A stretch of DNA of 8,398 nt. Source: Methanosalsum sp. (GTDB lineage Archaea; Halobacteriota; Methanosarcinia; Methanosarcinales; Methanosarcinaceae). The notes under the pieces are model-generated. The model ran no database searches. It saw only the letters and a list, made by a program, of their open reading frames with translations, and was not told where the DNA came from. The stretch lies in contig SKZM01000212.1 of the NCBI GenBank assembly GCA_007127385.1, positions 1 to 8,398 on the forward strand, given 5' to 3'. The translations under genes were made by a program, and so were the position numbers. Below are positions 1-6,194 of the stretch, one piece after another (the first letter of the stretch is position 1; each line of letters opens with the position of its first letter).

Positions 1-5
1 AAATC

Positions 6-1361
6 ATGTCATTCGAATCACTTGATATAAAATCACAGATAGTCAGAGCGCTTAATAATGAAGGTATAACAACTCCAACAGATATTCAGGAGCAAACAAT
101 TCCTTTGATCGCTTCAGGAAAAGATGTTATAGGAATTTCACATACCGGATCCGGAAAAACTGCGGCCTTTGCGATACCCTTACTTGATAAAATAGTACAT
201 GGGCAAGGCATTCAGTCGTTAATTGTAGTCCCTACCCGTGAACTGGCTTCCCAGATATCCAATGAGTTTAACAAGTTTGGAAAATATATTGATTTTTCAA
301 TAGCAACTATCTATGGTGGAGTTGCTATTGGTCCCCAGATAAGACAACTATCCAGGGCAGATATTGTGGTAGCTACCCCAGGCAGATTACTTGATCATGT
401 TCAGAGAAAGACCATAGATTTATCAAATGTTGAAACTCTGGTCCTTGATGAAGCTGATATTATGGTTGATATGGGATTTTTTGACGATATTAAAAAGATA
501 CTGAAAGCTGTACCCCATAAAAGACAGATTGCTTTATTCGGGGCAACAATATCAGATGAAATAAATCAGCTCAAAACAAAATATATGGATAATCCAGCAT
601 TTGAAAAAACGGAAGCACATGTAGATGATACGCTATTAAAACAATATTACTACAGGGTTGACCAGAAAGAAAAATTCTCTTTACTTGTACATCTGCTCAA
701 GGAAGAAACCTCAGATAGAGTTATTGTATTCTGTCCAACACGTGCAAATGTGGAAACAGTTTCAAAGAACCTGCGATCAAATGGAATAAAAGCCAACATG
801 ATCCACGGTAAAATAAAGCAGAGTAATCGGCTTAAGGTAATAGATAACTTCAATAAAGGTAGACCTAAAATCCTTATTGCTTCAGGTGTTGCTTCCAGAG
901 GTTTGGATATAAAAGGTGTGAGCCATGTTTATAATTATGGTCTCTCCCACAATCCGGAAGAGTATATTCACAGGATCGGACGTACTGCAAGAGCCGGTGA
1001 ATCTGGTAAAGCAATTACACTTTTAAGTCCCGGTGACAATAAAGTATTCAAAACCATTGTTAAGAAATATGATGTAAATATTGAGAATATTGAATGTGAT
1101 GATTTTTCCAAGGTCCATTTCGATTCCAGGAGCAGTGGGTCAAGTAACAATAAGTTTCGGGACAATAAATCCAATAATAAGAACAAAGAATCCGGTCCCA
1201 GATCCTCATGGAAGAAAGTCCAGAAACCACCAGGTTCCAGTAAAGATCAAAAAATGAATGGAAACAGAAAAAGGCGGATAAAATATCGCAATATTTCTGA
1301 TGATAAGGTAGCTTCAAAAATAAAAGCTCCAAATCCAAAAAGACCGGCTAGAAACCAATAA
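6..1361 (+). CDS. DEAD-box ATP-dependent RNA helicase
   Basis: ATP-dependent RNA helicase of superfamily 2 (451 aa), expected to unwind or remodel RNA in the cytoplasm, for example in ribosome assembly, RNA decay or cold adaptation. All family motifs are visible in order: Q motif PTDIQ (24-28), Walker A SHTGSGKT (45-52), PTRELA (76-81), TPGR (124-127), DEAD (148-151), GAT as motif III (179-181), VIVFCPTR (239-246), ASRGLDI (296-302) and HRIGRTAR (322-329). Motif III is GAT instead of the usual SAT, and the Asp usually found before motif V is Gly (SGVASRG). Residues from about 372 onward are a low-complexity Ser/Asn/Lys/Arg tail, probably a non-specific RNA-binding extension. The ATG lies five bases into the window, so promoter and ribosome site cannot be judged, but the N-terminus has the usual distance to the Q motif. 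A terminator follows directly. Family is certain; the exact RNA substrate is unknown. Confidence 0.95.
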   Translation: MSFESLDIKSQIVRALNNEGITTPTDIQEQTIPLIASGKDVIGISHTGSGKTAAFAIPLLDKIVHGQGIQSLIVVPTRELASQISNEFNKFGKYIDFSIATIYGGVAIGPQIRQLSRADIVVATPGRLLDHVQRKTIDLSNVETLVLDEADIMVDMGFFDDIKKILKAVPHKRQIALFGATISDEINQLKTKYMDNPAFEKTEAHVDDTLLKQYYYRVDQKEKFSLLVHLLKEETSDRVIVFCPTRANVETVSKNLRSNGIKANMIHGKIKQSNRLKVIDNFNKGRPKILIASGVASRGLDIKGVSHVYNYGLSHNPEEYIHRIGRTARAGESGKAITLLSPGDNKVFKTIVKKYDVNIENIECDDFSKVHFDSRSSGSSNNKFRDNKSNNKNKESGPRSSWKKVQKPPGSSKDQKMNGNRKRRIKYRNISDDKVASKIKAPNPKRPARNQ

Positions 1362-1372
1362 TCAGATATCAG

Positions 1373-1415
1373 GATGAATACAGTTTCATTCTGTACTCAT
1401 CATTATTTATTTTTT
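1373..1415 (+). terminator. Hairpin plus T-tract terminator after the helicase
   Basis: Twelve bases after the helicase stop codon an 11-bp stem (GATGAATACAG at 1373-1383 with CTGTACTCATC at 1391-1401, one A/C mismatch) encloses a 7-base loop. It is followed by a T-rich run at 1402-1415. Position and shape fit a transcription terminator. Archaeal termination depends mainly on the T-tract, so the hairpin may also protect the 3' end of the mRNA. Confidence 0.7.
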
Positions 1416-1561
1416 GCAATAATTTTTACTATTGATGCAGTTTTTTGCTATTCAAAATCTGTACTTATTTTTTTAACGATCACTCATTTATCAATGGATC
1501 CATTTCCTGTATCGCAGTGTGGTTGAATATTCATTTTCTCCATAATTCATTATAATATGTG

Positions 1562-1678
1562 ATTTTTAGACAAATGTTTTTGTGCAAAACAATTATAATT
1601 GTCTAAATATTTGCTATACCTAAAAGATTTTATAAGTGGAGCGTAAAAACCCTATGTCTTTAGCATAGGGTAGTTCAC
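1562..1678 (+). mobile_element. Orphan IS200/IS605-type ends (MITE-like remnant)
   Basis: The right half carries a perfect hairpin, ACCCTATG (1649-1656) with CATAGGGT (1664-1671) around loop TCTTTAG, followed at once by AGTTCAC (1672-1678). A hairpin with a CTTTAG loop and a GTTCAC tip is the form I know from right ends of IS200/IS605 (TnpB/IS1341-type) elements, where it is also the 3' end of the TnpB guide RNA. The left half has an AT-rich palindrome: TTTAGACAA (1565-1573) pairs with TTGTCTAA(A) (1599-1607), and TGTTTT (1575-1580) pairs with AAAACA (1586-1591) inside it. Only about 40 bases separate the halves, and no tnpA or tnpB is present, so this is at most a non-autonomous derivative or deletion scar. 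The right end is fairly firm. The left boundary is inferred, since the target motif before it cannot be assigned. Confidence 0.55.
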
Positions 1679-1792
1679 TGTACTGATTGTTATTTCTGGC
1701 CACTTGCAGCAAAATAGTGACATAACCAACCTAAACGGATCTGTGGACCTATATATCAATTAAAAATCTGAAATGCAAATAATACAAATGAG

Positions 1793-1802
1793 CTATATAT
1801 TA
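1793..1802 (+). promoter_or_regulatory. TATA-like box for the methyltransferase gene
   Basis: CTATATATTA is centred about 28 bases before the ATG at 1825, the distance at which archaeal transcription usually begins. This predicts a leaderless or nearly leaderless mRNA, in keeping with the absence of a Shine-Dalgarno site before that ATG. A second TATA-like stretch (CTATATATCAA, 1749-1759) would instead give a leader of about 45 bases. Confidence 0.4.
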
Positions 1803-1824
1803 TAGAACTCAAAAAAAACTATCC

Positions 1825-2490
1825 ATGGTGAAAGAAAAGGATATAAGCCGGGTGACACACACAAAAAAAGAAGCTCAGATAAATTATGACCGGCTGAGCA
1901 GAATCTATTGGTTAATTGATATTTTTGAGAGAAGGCCTAAAAAGAAAGGATTTCAGATGCTTAAACTGAAAAAGGGTGAATCAGTTCTTGACGTTGGCTG
2001 TGGACCTGGCAGATGCACAGCTTCTCTGGCCCGATCCGCTGGAAAAAATGCAAAAGTATGCGGAATAGATATTTCTGGAAAGATGCTTACAAGGGCCCGA
2101 CAGGAAATTCAGAACAGAGAAGTATCTGACAGGACCTATTTGATAAGGGGTGATGCCGTGTACCTTCCTTTCAGGAATAACTCATTTGATGTGCTCTTCA
2201 TGAGCTTTGTTCTTGAGCTATTTGATACTGCCCGGATTCCGGAAGTTCTTGGTGAATGTAGAAGGGTTCTCAAAAGTAATGGTCGTATCTGTGTTATAGC
2301 ATTATCCAGTCAGGAACAGGAAAATATTTTCATGAAATTGTATGAATGGTTGCATGAAAAATTACCTTTTGTTTTTGATTGCAGACCAATATATACCAGA
2401 CAGTCAATGGAAGAAGCCGGGTTTGAGGTGATTGAAGAGGCTCGTATGTCTATGTGGAGATTACCAGTTGACGTTATAGTAGCAAAGTAA
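1825..2490 (+). CDS. Class I SAM-dependent methyltransferase (UbiE/Methyltransf_11-like)
   Basis: Soluble 221-residue methyltransferase predicted to move a methyl group from S-adenosylmethionine to an unknown acceptor. The Rossmann-type SAM fold is plain: motif I VLDVGCGPGR (54-63), the acidic end of strand 2 in GIDISGKML (about 79-87), RGDAVYLPF with the motif II acidic residue, and FDVLFMSFVLELF followed by the typical EVLGECRRVLKSNGRI helix-strand of UbiE/COQ5-like enzymes. The N-terminal 45 residues (NYDRLSRIYWLID) match the start of such enzymes. Near the C-terminus, QSMEEAGFEVIEEA is the usual last strand region. The ATG at 1825 is chosen because a TATA-like box lies 28 bases upstream; there is no clear ribosome site. 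It stands alone, with about 140 bases and a separate promoter before recQ. Substrates in this family range from quinones to small molecules and cannot be read from the sequence. Confidence 0.88.
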   Translation: MVKEKDISRVTHTKKEAQINYDRLSRIYWLIDIFERRPKKKGFQMLKLKKGESVLDVGCGPGRCTASLARSAGKNAKVCGIDISGKMLTRARQEIQNREVSDRTYLIRGDAVYLPFRNNSFDVLFMSFVLELFDTARIPEVLGECRRVLKSNGRICVIALSSQEQENIFMKLYEWLHEKLPFVFDCRPIYTRQSMEEAGFEVIEEARMSMWRLPVDVIVAK

Positions 2491-2560
2491 TCGATTCTTG
2501 CACGATAAGCCCTTATAATATTGAATTGGTTATGTTTACTTTCACACTGCAAGGATTTTG

Positions 2561-2570
2561 TTTATATATT
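2561..2570 (+). promoter_or_regulatory. TATA box for recQ
   Basis: TTTATATATT is a near-ideal methanogen TATA box. It predicts transcription start near 2592 and a leader of about 35 bases before the ATG at 2628. A short inverted repeat, TACC-N5-GGTA (2570-2582), begins at the box's last base and could be a regulator site, but is short enough to be chance. Confidence 0.55.
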
Positions 2571-2627
2571 ACCACTGAGGTAGTAATGTAAAAACACTTA
2601 TCATCACTTTGTTATCGGGTAATTTTT

Positions 2628-4466
2628 ATGCAACATATTCTGCAGAAATATTTTGGTTATAATGATTTTCGTCCTCTTCAGAAAGAGATAATAAGCGATA
2701 TTCTCGAAGGAAAGGATACGTTTGCATTAATGCCTACTGGTGGCGGAAAATCTCTATGTTACCAATTGCCTGCACTTATGATGGATGGTGTCACTGTTGT
2801 TATATCCCCTCTGATCTCCCTTATGAAGGACCAGGTTGATAACCTTAAAGCTAATGGAATCGAAGCAGAATATCTCAATAGCACCCTTGGTTATTCTCAA
2901 ATGAAACAGGTGCATGAGAAGTTGATTGATAATCAGATCAAAATTCTGTATGTAGCACCTGAAAGACTGATCATGAGTGATACCTTTTCTTATCTCAAAA
3001 AGGGAAAGGTGAGTATGTTTGCAGTGGATGAAGCTCACTGCATTTCAGAGTGGGGGCATGATTTCAGGCCCGAATATCGCAGACTAAATATTCTAAAAAA
3101 AAGTTTCAGGAATGTACCGATCGTTGCTCTTACTGCTACTGCCAGTCCCAAGGTAGAAAAAGATATAATAAAACAACTCAGTCTTGAGGATTGCAGAACT
3201 TACAGGGCCAGTTTTAATCGAAAAAACCTCTTTTATCATGTAAAAGCAAAAAAGGATACATACCGTCAGTTGAAGGCTTATCTGAAGATACATCGTGGAG
3301 AATCCGGGATAATCTATTGTCAAAGCCGCAGTCTGGTTGAAACCCTTTCAAAAAGACTCAATAAAGACGGCTTCAAAACACTTGCTTATCATGCAGGACT
3401 TTCTGATTTTAAAAGGGAATGCAATCAGAATTCCTTTATTCAGGATAACATAGATATAATTGTTGCAACTGTGGCTTTTGGAATGGGCATTGACAAACCC
3501 GATGTACGGTTTGTTATACATTATGATCTCCCAAAAAACCTGGAAAGCTACTATCAGGAAACTGGAAGAGGTGGTCGTGATGGACTGCCATGTGAATGTA
3601 TTCTTTTTTTCAGTTATGCTGATAAGTATAAAATTGAATACTTTATAGAACAAAAAAGGACTAAAGAAGAAAGGGATGCTGCTTTGATGCAGTTGAGAAA
3701 GATGATCAATTACTGTGAGAGCACCCAATGTCGCAGAAAAGTGTTGCTCGAATATTTTGGAGAAACCCATCCTGAGTCTAACTGCAAAAAATGTGACGTT
3801 TGCCTTAATCCAAAAGAAAAATTTGAAGGAACAAAATATGCTGAAATGATACTTAAATGTATAAAGGAGCTTGACCAGAGATATGGTGCATGTTATACAG
3901 TAGATGTTCTTACCGGATCCGGTTCAAAGAAAATTCAGAAGAACAGTCATCATCTTCTTGAAAGTTATGGAAAAGGGAAATTATTTACTAAAAAACAGTG
4001 GCTGGACATATTACGTGAGTTGATAAATAAGGGAATATTGGAACAAAAGGGCGGAAGATATCCAATTTTGAATCTGAATGATAAAAGTGAAGATGTGCTA
4101 AATGGTAATCTAAAGATTGAACTGACCGTGCCTTCTAAATCCGTTAATATCATTTCAGAAAAAAGGCTAACTGAGGAGGCTATTTCCGGTCTTTTTGAAT
4201 CATTGAGGAAGCTGAGAAAACAAATCGCAGATGAACAGAATGTTCCTCCTTATATAATATTCTCTGATAAGAGTCTTATGGAAATGGCTGCCATGCTACC
4301 TGAAAACCATGTAGATTTCCTGAAAATACATGGTGTTGGTGAACACAAATTAAAAAAATACGGTCCTGCTTTCATCAATGAAATTAGATCGTGCAGACAG
4401 AACCATGATAGCCGGGGTTTGACCAAAGACAGTAATCATGAACCGATAATAGAAAGAAGTTCCTGA
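2628..4466 (+). CDS. recQ: ATP-dependent DNA helicase RecQ
   Basis: 3'-to-5' DNA helicase (612 aa) acting in recombination, replication-fork repair and removal of unusual DNA structures. The layout matches bacterial RecQ closely. It shows motif 0 YNDFRPLQKE (11-20), Walker A MPTGGGKS (35-42), DEAH (134-137) followed by the aromatic-rich loop CISEWGHDFRPEY, TATAS (169-173), YCQSRS (230-235), YHAGLS (254-259), FGMGIDKPDVRFVIHYD (284-300) and QETGRGGRDG (310-319). The zinc site is formed by Cys368, Cys386, Cys389 and Cys392. A winged-helix (RQC) region follows (about 400-505), then one HRDC domain (about 513-586), ending in a short polar tail. Length agrees with Escherichia coli RecQ (about 610 residues). 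The gene has its own TATA box and appears monocistronic. RecQ is patchy in archaea; the bacterial-type architecture suggests old transfer from bacteria, which is inference. Confidence 0.96.
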   Translation: MQHILQKYFGYNDFRPLQKEIISDILEGKDTFALMPTGGGKSLCYQLPALMMDGVTVVISPLISLMKDQVDNLKANGIEAEYLNSTLGYSQMKQVHEKLIDNQIKILYVAPERLIMSDTFSYLKKGKVSMFAVDEAHCISEWGHDFRPEYRRLNILKKSFRNVPIVALTATASPKVEKDIIKQLSLEDCRTYRASFNRKNLFYHVKAKKDTYRQLKAYLKIHRGESGIIYCQSRSLVETLSKRLNKDGFKTLAYHAGLSDFKRECNQNSFIQDNIDIIVATVAFGMGIDKPDVRFVIHYDLPKNLESYYQETGRGGRDGLPCECILFFSYADKYKIEYFIEQKRTKEERDAALMQLRKMINYCESTQCRRKVLLEYFGETHPESNCKKCDVCLNPKEKFEGTKYAEMILKCIKELDQRYGACYTVDVLTGSGSKKIQKNSHHLLESYGKGKLFTKKQWLDILRELINKGILEQKGGRYPILNLNDKSEDVLNGNLKIELTVPSKSVNIISEKRLTEEAISGLFESLRKLRKQIADEQNVPPYIIFSDKSLMEMAAMLPENHVDFLKIHGVGEHKLKKYGPAFINEIRSCRQNHDSRGLTKDSNHEPIIERSS

Positions 4467-4495
4467 GTATATTGTGATGCTATATCCTGATTTTG

Positions 4496-4529
4496 GATTC
4501 TATTATTCCTGATATCAGAATCATTTTTA
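4496..4529 (+). terminator. Possible terminator after recQ
   Basis: GATTCT (4496-4501) pairs with AGAATC (4517-4522) around a 15-base loop, and ATTTTTA follows. The loop half contains the palindrome CTGATATCAG (4509-4518). The stem is short and the loop large, so the T-run may be the main signal. Weak support. Confidence 0.3.
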
Positions 4530-4538
4530 TCATTTAAG

Positions 4539-4545
4539 TTATATT
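4539..4545 (+). promoter_or_regulatory. TATA-like box before the first Sm_multidrug_ex copy
   Basis: TTATATT lies 43-49 bases before the ATG at 4588. It would place transcription start near 4568 and give a leader of about 20 bases. No strong ribosome-binding sequence is visible in that leader. Confidence 0.3.
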
Positions 4546-4587
4546 CTAAGATGAATCCACATCAACCATGACCGGGATGTTGAAACT

Positions 4588-5034
4588 ATGCTTGATCTAA
4601 TGATCTCACAACTGTATAATTCTGAGGGATTGCTGGCTTATCTTCTTGTATTCATACTTGCAGCTATACCACTGATAGAAATATTGATTGTAATCCCAAT
4701 AGCTATCGGGATTGGACTGGATCCATTTACAGTTGCTTTATCAGCCTTTATTGGAAACCTTATTCCTGTATACCTGATCATTATTGCATATTCGAAGATG
4801 AATTCGTTTCGTGAAAGGTTCAATTCTGAAGTTGAGTGTGAGCAGGTGAACATTTCAGGAAGAAAGAAGAAAGCTAGGGAGGTATGGAACAAATATGGAG
4901 TCCCTGGTCTTTCAATTATATCTCCCGGGATCACCGGTACTCATCTTGCTACAGTAATGGCACTTGGCTTTGGTGCACGTATGACTGTTCTGGGAATATG
5001 GATGTGCTTAAGTCTGCTGTTATGGACGATTTAA
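4588..5034 (+). CDS. Small multidrug export family membrane protein (copy 1, C-terminally cut)
   Basis: Integral membrane protein of the Sm_multidrug_ex / COG2426 type, 148 aa. The family name is historical and transport is not proven for most members. Visible: hydrophobic segments at about 16-42 (containing PLIEILIVIP, the family's Pro/Glu re-entrant-like motif) and 47-67, a cytoplasmic basic stretch ending in GRKKKAREVWNKYG (91-104), then GLSIISPGITGTHLATVMALGFGAR (107-131, the family's second conserved loop), and a last helix from about 133. The last helix stops at WTI through a TAA at 5032-5034. The same frame continues for 13 sense codons (ITTISFYGFEIIT) to a TGA at 5074-5076, and copy 2 aligns with that extension (WTVILTIISFY). 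The stop therefore looks like a recent nonsense mutation. Whether the shortened protein works is unknown. Two further copies lie downstream. Confidence 0.8.
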   Translation: MLDLMISQLYNSEGLLAYLLVFILAAIPLIEILIVIPIAIGIGLDPFTVALSAFIGNLIPVYLIIIAYSKMNSFRERFNSEVECEQVNISGRKKKAREVWNKYGVPGLSIISPGITGTHLATVMALGFGARMTVLGIWMCLSLLLWTI

Positions 5035-5191
5035 ATCACAACTATTTCATTTTATGGATTTGAGATAATAACCTGAGATAGCAAAAGTAGAATTTAATTG
5101 TAGTACCAAACGATCATAATTTAATCAAAATAGGTAATCTAATTTTGAGTCAAGCTAAAATGTGTTAAGTTACTTTTATCGAGTGTTTAAA

Positions 5192-5565
5192 ATGGATTCC
5201 GTATCCCAATCATTGATTTCACAGCTAAATTATCTGATGGGCTGTGGGCATATTGTCTTGTATTTCTTCTTGCAGCAGCACCTATGATCAAAATATTCAT
5301 TGTTATTCCTGTTGAAATTGTGGCTGGGATGGATCAGGTGTATCCAGTAAACTGAAAAAAACTGTCATGATCTGGGACAATATATGGGGTCTCCAGTCTC
5401 TTGCTCAGATCTCCAGGAGTTACAGGTACTCATGTTGCAGCTTTTACAGCTCTTGGATTTGGAGCGCAGATGGTATATGTTGGAATCTGGATGTTCCTGA
5501 GCCGGTTAATATGGACTGTTATCCTGACCATCATTTCATTTTATCGGTGGCAGTTAATTTTATAG
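5192..5565 (+). pseudogene. Decayed second copy of the Sm_multidrug_ex family gene
   Basis: Three frames together spell a broken relative of the genes at 4588 and 7985. The ATG at 5192 opens MDSVSQSLISQLN, matching the start of copy 3 (MDSIVQSISTEMYN). Near 5228-5233 the frame shifts and continues SDGLWAYCLVFLLAAAPM and IKIFIVIPVEIVAGMD. After 5334 roughly 40 codons of the middle are missing, the frame meets a TGA at 5353, and a third frame resumes SSKLKKTVMIWDN (from 5343). A further shift near 5380 restores YGVSSLLLRSPGVTGTHVAA, ALGFGAQMVYVGIWMFLS and RLIWTVILTIISFY, ending at TAG 5563-5565. The number of independent lesions rules out a product. The C-terminal end is useful because it shows what copy 1 lost. 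Confidence 0.85.
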
Positions 5566-5654
5566 TATTAAAAGATCAAGCAAGGGCATTACAAATTAAG
5601 GTAATTTTTAAAATCTCATAATGCATAAATAACTGTAGCAATTAATGTTAATTC

Positions 5655-6125
5655 ATGAAAAAGGAAGGTTTTATTCCTGCAATGATCAGTCTTATCGTTT
5701 TATCCGTGATACTGATCGGATTGGTTGCATATTCAATCGAACATACCAGAATCCTGGGTCCATTGTTAGTTTTCTTTGCATTATTTCCTCTTATCATCAT
5801 TAAATCCAGTGGAAGAAGTGTAAGGTCAACCGGGGCTGATGTCATATTTGGAGCAATTGATACAGGAGTGTTAATGATCGCAGCACTAATTGGTGCTTCT
5901 CTTGCTGGAATCCTTGGGGCTATTATTGGAAGTGCAATCGGTGATTCCATTACCGATGGTCTGGCAGGATTATTTGAAGGATCAGCTGCAGAAAGTTTAA
6001 GAGAATATGGTATTCAAGAAGCAAGAACTCCATTAAGTTCATCTATGGGCAAAATGAGCGGATGCCTTATTGGAGCTGGATCTGTGCTAACTGTTGCATG
6101 GACTTTTCTGGGGCTTCTGATTTAA
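5655..6125 (+). CDS. Unrecognised glycine-rich four-helix membrane protein
   Basis: A 156-residue integral membrane protein that I cannot assign to a characterised family. Hydrophobic segments lie at about 7-27, 33-50, 65-97 (long and very rich in Gly and Ala; either one long helix or a hairpin) and 135-156. Between the second and third is a short basic stretch (KSSGRSVRSTG, 50-60). The stretch GDSITDGLAGLFEGSAAE (96-113) carries acidic residues Asp97, Asp101 and Glu108 next to a membrane segment, and is followed by a polar loop with GIQEARTPLSSSMGKMSG (119-136). Acidic residues inside Gly-rich helices recall metal transporters such as the VIT/CCC1 group, but this is only a loose resemblance. 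The ATG at 5655 has no clear ribosome site. The next gene starts 33-69 bases downstream but has its own TATA-like box. Conservation would be expected among methanogens. Confidence 0.75.
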   Translation: MKKEGFIPAMISLIVLSVILIGLVAYSIEHTRILGPLLVFFALFPLIIIKSSGRSVRSTGADVIFGAIDTGVLMIAALIGASLAGILGAIIGSAIGDSITDGLAGLFEGSAAESLREYGIQEARTPLSSSMGKMSGCLIGAGSVLTVAWTFLGLLI

Positions 6126-6136
6126 CGGGCTGCGAT

Positions 6137-6146
6137 AAAAATATAA
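6137..6146 (+). promoter_or_regulatory. TATA-like box for the CMD-family gene
   Basis: AAAATATAAA lies just after the stop of the preceding gene and predicts transcription start near 6168. That is downstream of the ATG at 6159 and upstream of the ATG at 6195, so it favours the latter as the real start. Confidence 0.4.
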
Positions 6147-6180
6147 ACAGATAAATAAATGATAGAATTAATAGGATCCT

Positions 6181-6187
6181 GGAGTGA
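6181..6187 (+). promoter_or_regulatory. Shine-Dalgarno site deciding the start at 6195
   Basis: GGAGTGA precedes the ATG at 6195 by 7 bases. It resembles the archaeal consensus GGAGGTGA with one base missing. No comparable sequence precedes the in-frame ATG at 6159. This is one of the few clear ribosome sites in the window. Confidence 0.55.
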
Positions 6188-6194
6188 AAGATCA

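Larger units (their letters stand above)
1362..1824. other. Intergenic region, 463 bases, no gene
   Basis: AT-rich stretch without a credible coding frame. It holds, from left to right: the helicase terminator; about 150 bases in which I see only a perfect 12-bp palindrome (AATGGATCCATT, 1493-1504), which could be chance; the IS605-like remnant (about 1562-1678); and about 145 bases leading to the methyltransferase, with two TATA-like elements. No tRNA or other structured RNA is recognisable apart from the IS605-like hairpins. Confidence 0.6.

Noticed and set aside
1060..1338. Minus-strand open frames opposite the DEAD-box helicase tail
   Set aside because: They lie entirely within a well-supported gene, have odd composition and no promoter, and arise from the repetitive Lys/Asn/Ser codons of the tail.
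1493..1504. Perfect 12-base palindrome AATGGATCCATT
   Set aside because: One or two palindromes of this length are expected by chance in a window of this size, and nothing around it suggests a binding site.
3348..3770. 140-codon minus-strand open frame inside recQ
   Set aside because: It lies opposite conserved RecQ helicase motifs. No recognisable domain or promoter is present, and long antisense frames are common in AT-rich genes.
5367..5621. Open frame of 84 codons (MIWDNIWGLQ...)
   Set aside because: Its first codons belong to the pseudogene's basic-linker region, but the frame then leaves the homologous reading, which continues in another frame as YGVSSLLLRS. It is a by-product of the frameshift, not a gene.
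5648..5950. 100-codon minus-strand open frame opposite the Gly-rich membrane protein
   Set aside because: Its Ala/Ile/Pro-rich composition is what the reverse complement of Gly/Ala/Ile codons gives. The plus-strand frame has clear membrane segments and spacing to the next gene.
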